A stretch of 64,000 nucleotides of DNA from the NCBI GenBank assembly GCA_023213235.1, contig CP096137.1, positions 2,916,908 through 2,980,907 of the forward strand, in the 5' to 3' direction. The stretch comes from Elusimicrobiota bacterium. GTDB lineage: Bacteria; Elusimicrobiota; Elusimicrobia; UBA1565; UBA9628. Below the pieces are notes generated by a model. That model did not search any database. It saw only the letters and a program-made list of their open reading frames with translations, and was not told the origin of the DNA. Both the position numbers and the translations under genes were made by a program. Of this stretch, positions 62,718 through 64,000 are shown in pieces (position 1 is the first letter of the stretch; each line of letters opens with the position of its first letter).

Positions 62718-64000
62718 ATGGTCCAACGAAAGGCCGCCTGGACGGGTGACCGCGCCTTTTGGGCCGTGTTCGCGGGCGTCCTGCTCCTGAACCTCTCGAC
62801 GCGCTCCCTCTTCTACAACTTCGACGGCGTGGCCTGCGCCATCGCGGTCGAGCTCTCCGACTTCAAGCACCTCGTCCACGGCAACCACCTCGGCTACGGC
62901 GTCGTGGCGTGGGCCTTCGACAAGCTGTGGCGGCTGTTCGGCTATCAGGGCCAGGCCATCCTGACGCTTCAGGCTCTCGACTCGATCCTCGGCGCCTTCG
63001 GCGCGGCCTTCTTCGCCGACCTCCTGCGGCGGCAGGGACGCGGCGAGCGCGAGGCCGTGCTCGGCGCGGCCGCCTTGGCCGTCGCGCACGCGTGGTGGTT
63101 CTGGAGCCTCGAGGCGCAGGTCTATATGCTCGGCGCGCTGTTCATCGTGCTCGGCGCCCGGGAGGCCCTCTCCGATCATCCGAAGCCGTTTTGGCTCGGC
63201 CTTTGGCACGCTCTCGCCGTTCTCGGCCATGTCGGGCACCTGATGGCATTCCCCGCTTTCGCCTATCTGCTGCTCCGCAAGAAGGGCATTCGCGAGTACG
63301 CTCTGACCATGGCGTCCGTCGTGGCCGCGGCCTACGTCATGGCCGGCGTCTTCGCCGTGAAGCCCGCGAATCTACAGGAGCTGCGGCTTTGGCTGCTCGG
63401 CTCCGCCGCCCTCGGCGTCGACCGGGGCTTCAACTGGCACTCGACGCCGCTCGGCTACTCGCTGTGGGCGTGGTCGCGCATGACGTTCCGGATCTTTACG
63501 GAGTTCGTGGGGCGGACCGGCGTCGCCTGGTCGTTGGGCGTCGTGCTCGCGGCGGTTCCCGTCCTGGCGGCGCTGCGCGGCGCCGCCGAGAAGACGCGCG
63601 AATCTCTCTTCTGGCTGATCTGGCTCGCCGGCTACGCCCTGCTCTTCATCGCCTGGGAGCCGTACACGATCGTCTACCGGGTCACCGACCTGATCGCGCT
63701 GGTCGCCTTGGCGACCATGGGGCTCCAAGGGTTCTCGGCCAAGGCTCGGACCGCGCTCCTCGCCGCGTGGGTCCTCGCCGCCGGCGCCTACAACTACGCG
63801 ACCGTCGTTCTTCCCTCGTCCCGCTTCGAGAACAACCCCGACCTCGTCGAAGCCGAATGGACGAAGATCTCGACGCCGCCCGACGGCTGGGTGCTCGTCA
63901 ACGGCCGCGGCGGCGTGTACGTCCCCTACTTCGCCGGTCGGCGCACGGTGAACCTGCGCTACTTCGACGCGCCGGGCTCCCTCGAGACGCGGCTCGACCT
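62718..64000 (+). CDS. Polytopic membrane protein, C-terminus beyond the window
   Basis: At least 427 aa, open to the last base. ATG at 62718 then WAVFAGVLLLNLSTRSLFYNFDGVACAIAVELSDFKHLVHGNHLGYGVVAWAFDKLW and many hydrophobic helices (AVLGHVGHLMAFPAFAYLLL, ALTMASVVAAAYVMAGVFAV, LFWLIWLAGYALLFIAW). Similar in layout to glycosyltransferase-type membrane proteins (GT-C fold). The acidic loop after the first helix (FDGVACAI) could be functional. Incomplete, so the family is not fixed. Confidence 0.7.
   Translation, partial: MVQRKAAWTGDRAFWAVFAGVLLLNLSTRSLFYNFDGVACAIAVELSDFKHLVHGNHLGYGVVAWAFDKLWRLFGYQGQAILTLQALDSILGAFGAAFFADLLRRQGRGEREAVLGAAALAVAHAWWFWSLEAQVYMLGALFIVLGAREALSDHPKPFWLGLWHALAVLGHVGHLMAFPAFAYLLLRKKGIREYALTMASVVAAAYVMAGVFAVKPANLQELRLWLLGSAALGVDRGFNWHSTPLGYSLWAWSRMTFRIFTEFVGRTGVAWSLGVVLAAVPVLAALRGAAEKTRESLFWLIWLAGYALLFIAWEPYTIVYRVTDLIALVALATMGLQGFSAKARTALLAAWVLAAGAYNYATVVLPSSRFENNPDLVEAEWTKISTPPDGWVLVNGRGGVYVPYFAGRRTVNLRYFDAPGSLETRLD

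Overview
The window is bacterial chromosome of high GC content (roughly two-thirds GC in the flanks by eye). The cell envelope is diderm-like: lipoproteins, a lytic transglycosylase, an L,D-transpeptidase and a D,D-carboxypeptidase. I cannot fix the phylum from sequence alone. An Elusimicrobiota-like lineage is a guess only.

Layout. (1) 1-11120: chromosomal block, almost all minus strand: ribosomal protein L31 type B, DoxX, three exported proteins, a membrane protein with a C-terminal TerB-like region, L,D-transpeptidase, TPR membrane protein, D,D-carboxypeptidase, DUF3617 protein, a small GspB/PilP-like plus-strand gene, and a GNAT acetyltransferase. (2) 11127-43265: a lower-GC chromosomal integron array. 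I locate 34 attC sites (32 complete, 2 truncated), 80-82 bp each, separating about 33 cassettes whose genes read leftward. Nearly all products are unknown, and about two thirds are exported, lipoproteins or membrane proteins. No resistance gene is recognisable; a second GNAT acetyltransferase is present. The array is interrupted by three IS256-family copies, two identical IS3-family copies and one IS30-family copy. (3) 43258-45101: attI-like core, integron integrase intI (391 aa, with an extra N-terminal region) and an ORF6N gene overlapping intI by ATGA. intI reads towards attI and the cassettes, i.e. the 'reverse' arrangement. (4) 45137-64000: chromosomal block: alpha/beta hydrolase, M23 peptidase, rho, coaE, rhomboid protease, polA, trxA, a two-component cluster (hybrid kinase, PAS kinase, receiver), a surface-glycan cluster (two GT39-like membrane proteins, GT2 glycosyltransferase, cupin, two methyltransferases, SDR), and a plus-strand membrane protein running off the window.

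Integration. IntI would recombine attI with attC. In every intact cassette the two end cores are exactly complementary, over 8-13 nt in those I measured, so cassette limits can be read even through insertions; this shows that IS256 copy 3 splits a single gene. Chromosomal genes are packed in operons with 1-4 nt overlaps. Several operon-leading genes have a TANNNT hexamer exactly 6 nt before the start codon, suggesting leaderless mRNAs. About 18 genes carry an apparent frameshift, every one a single missing base, mostly in short G/C runs. I read this as probable homopolymer under-calling and annotate those genes as whole loci.
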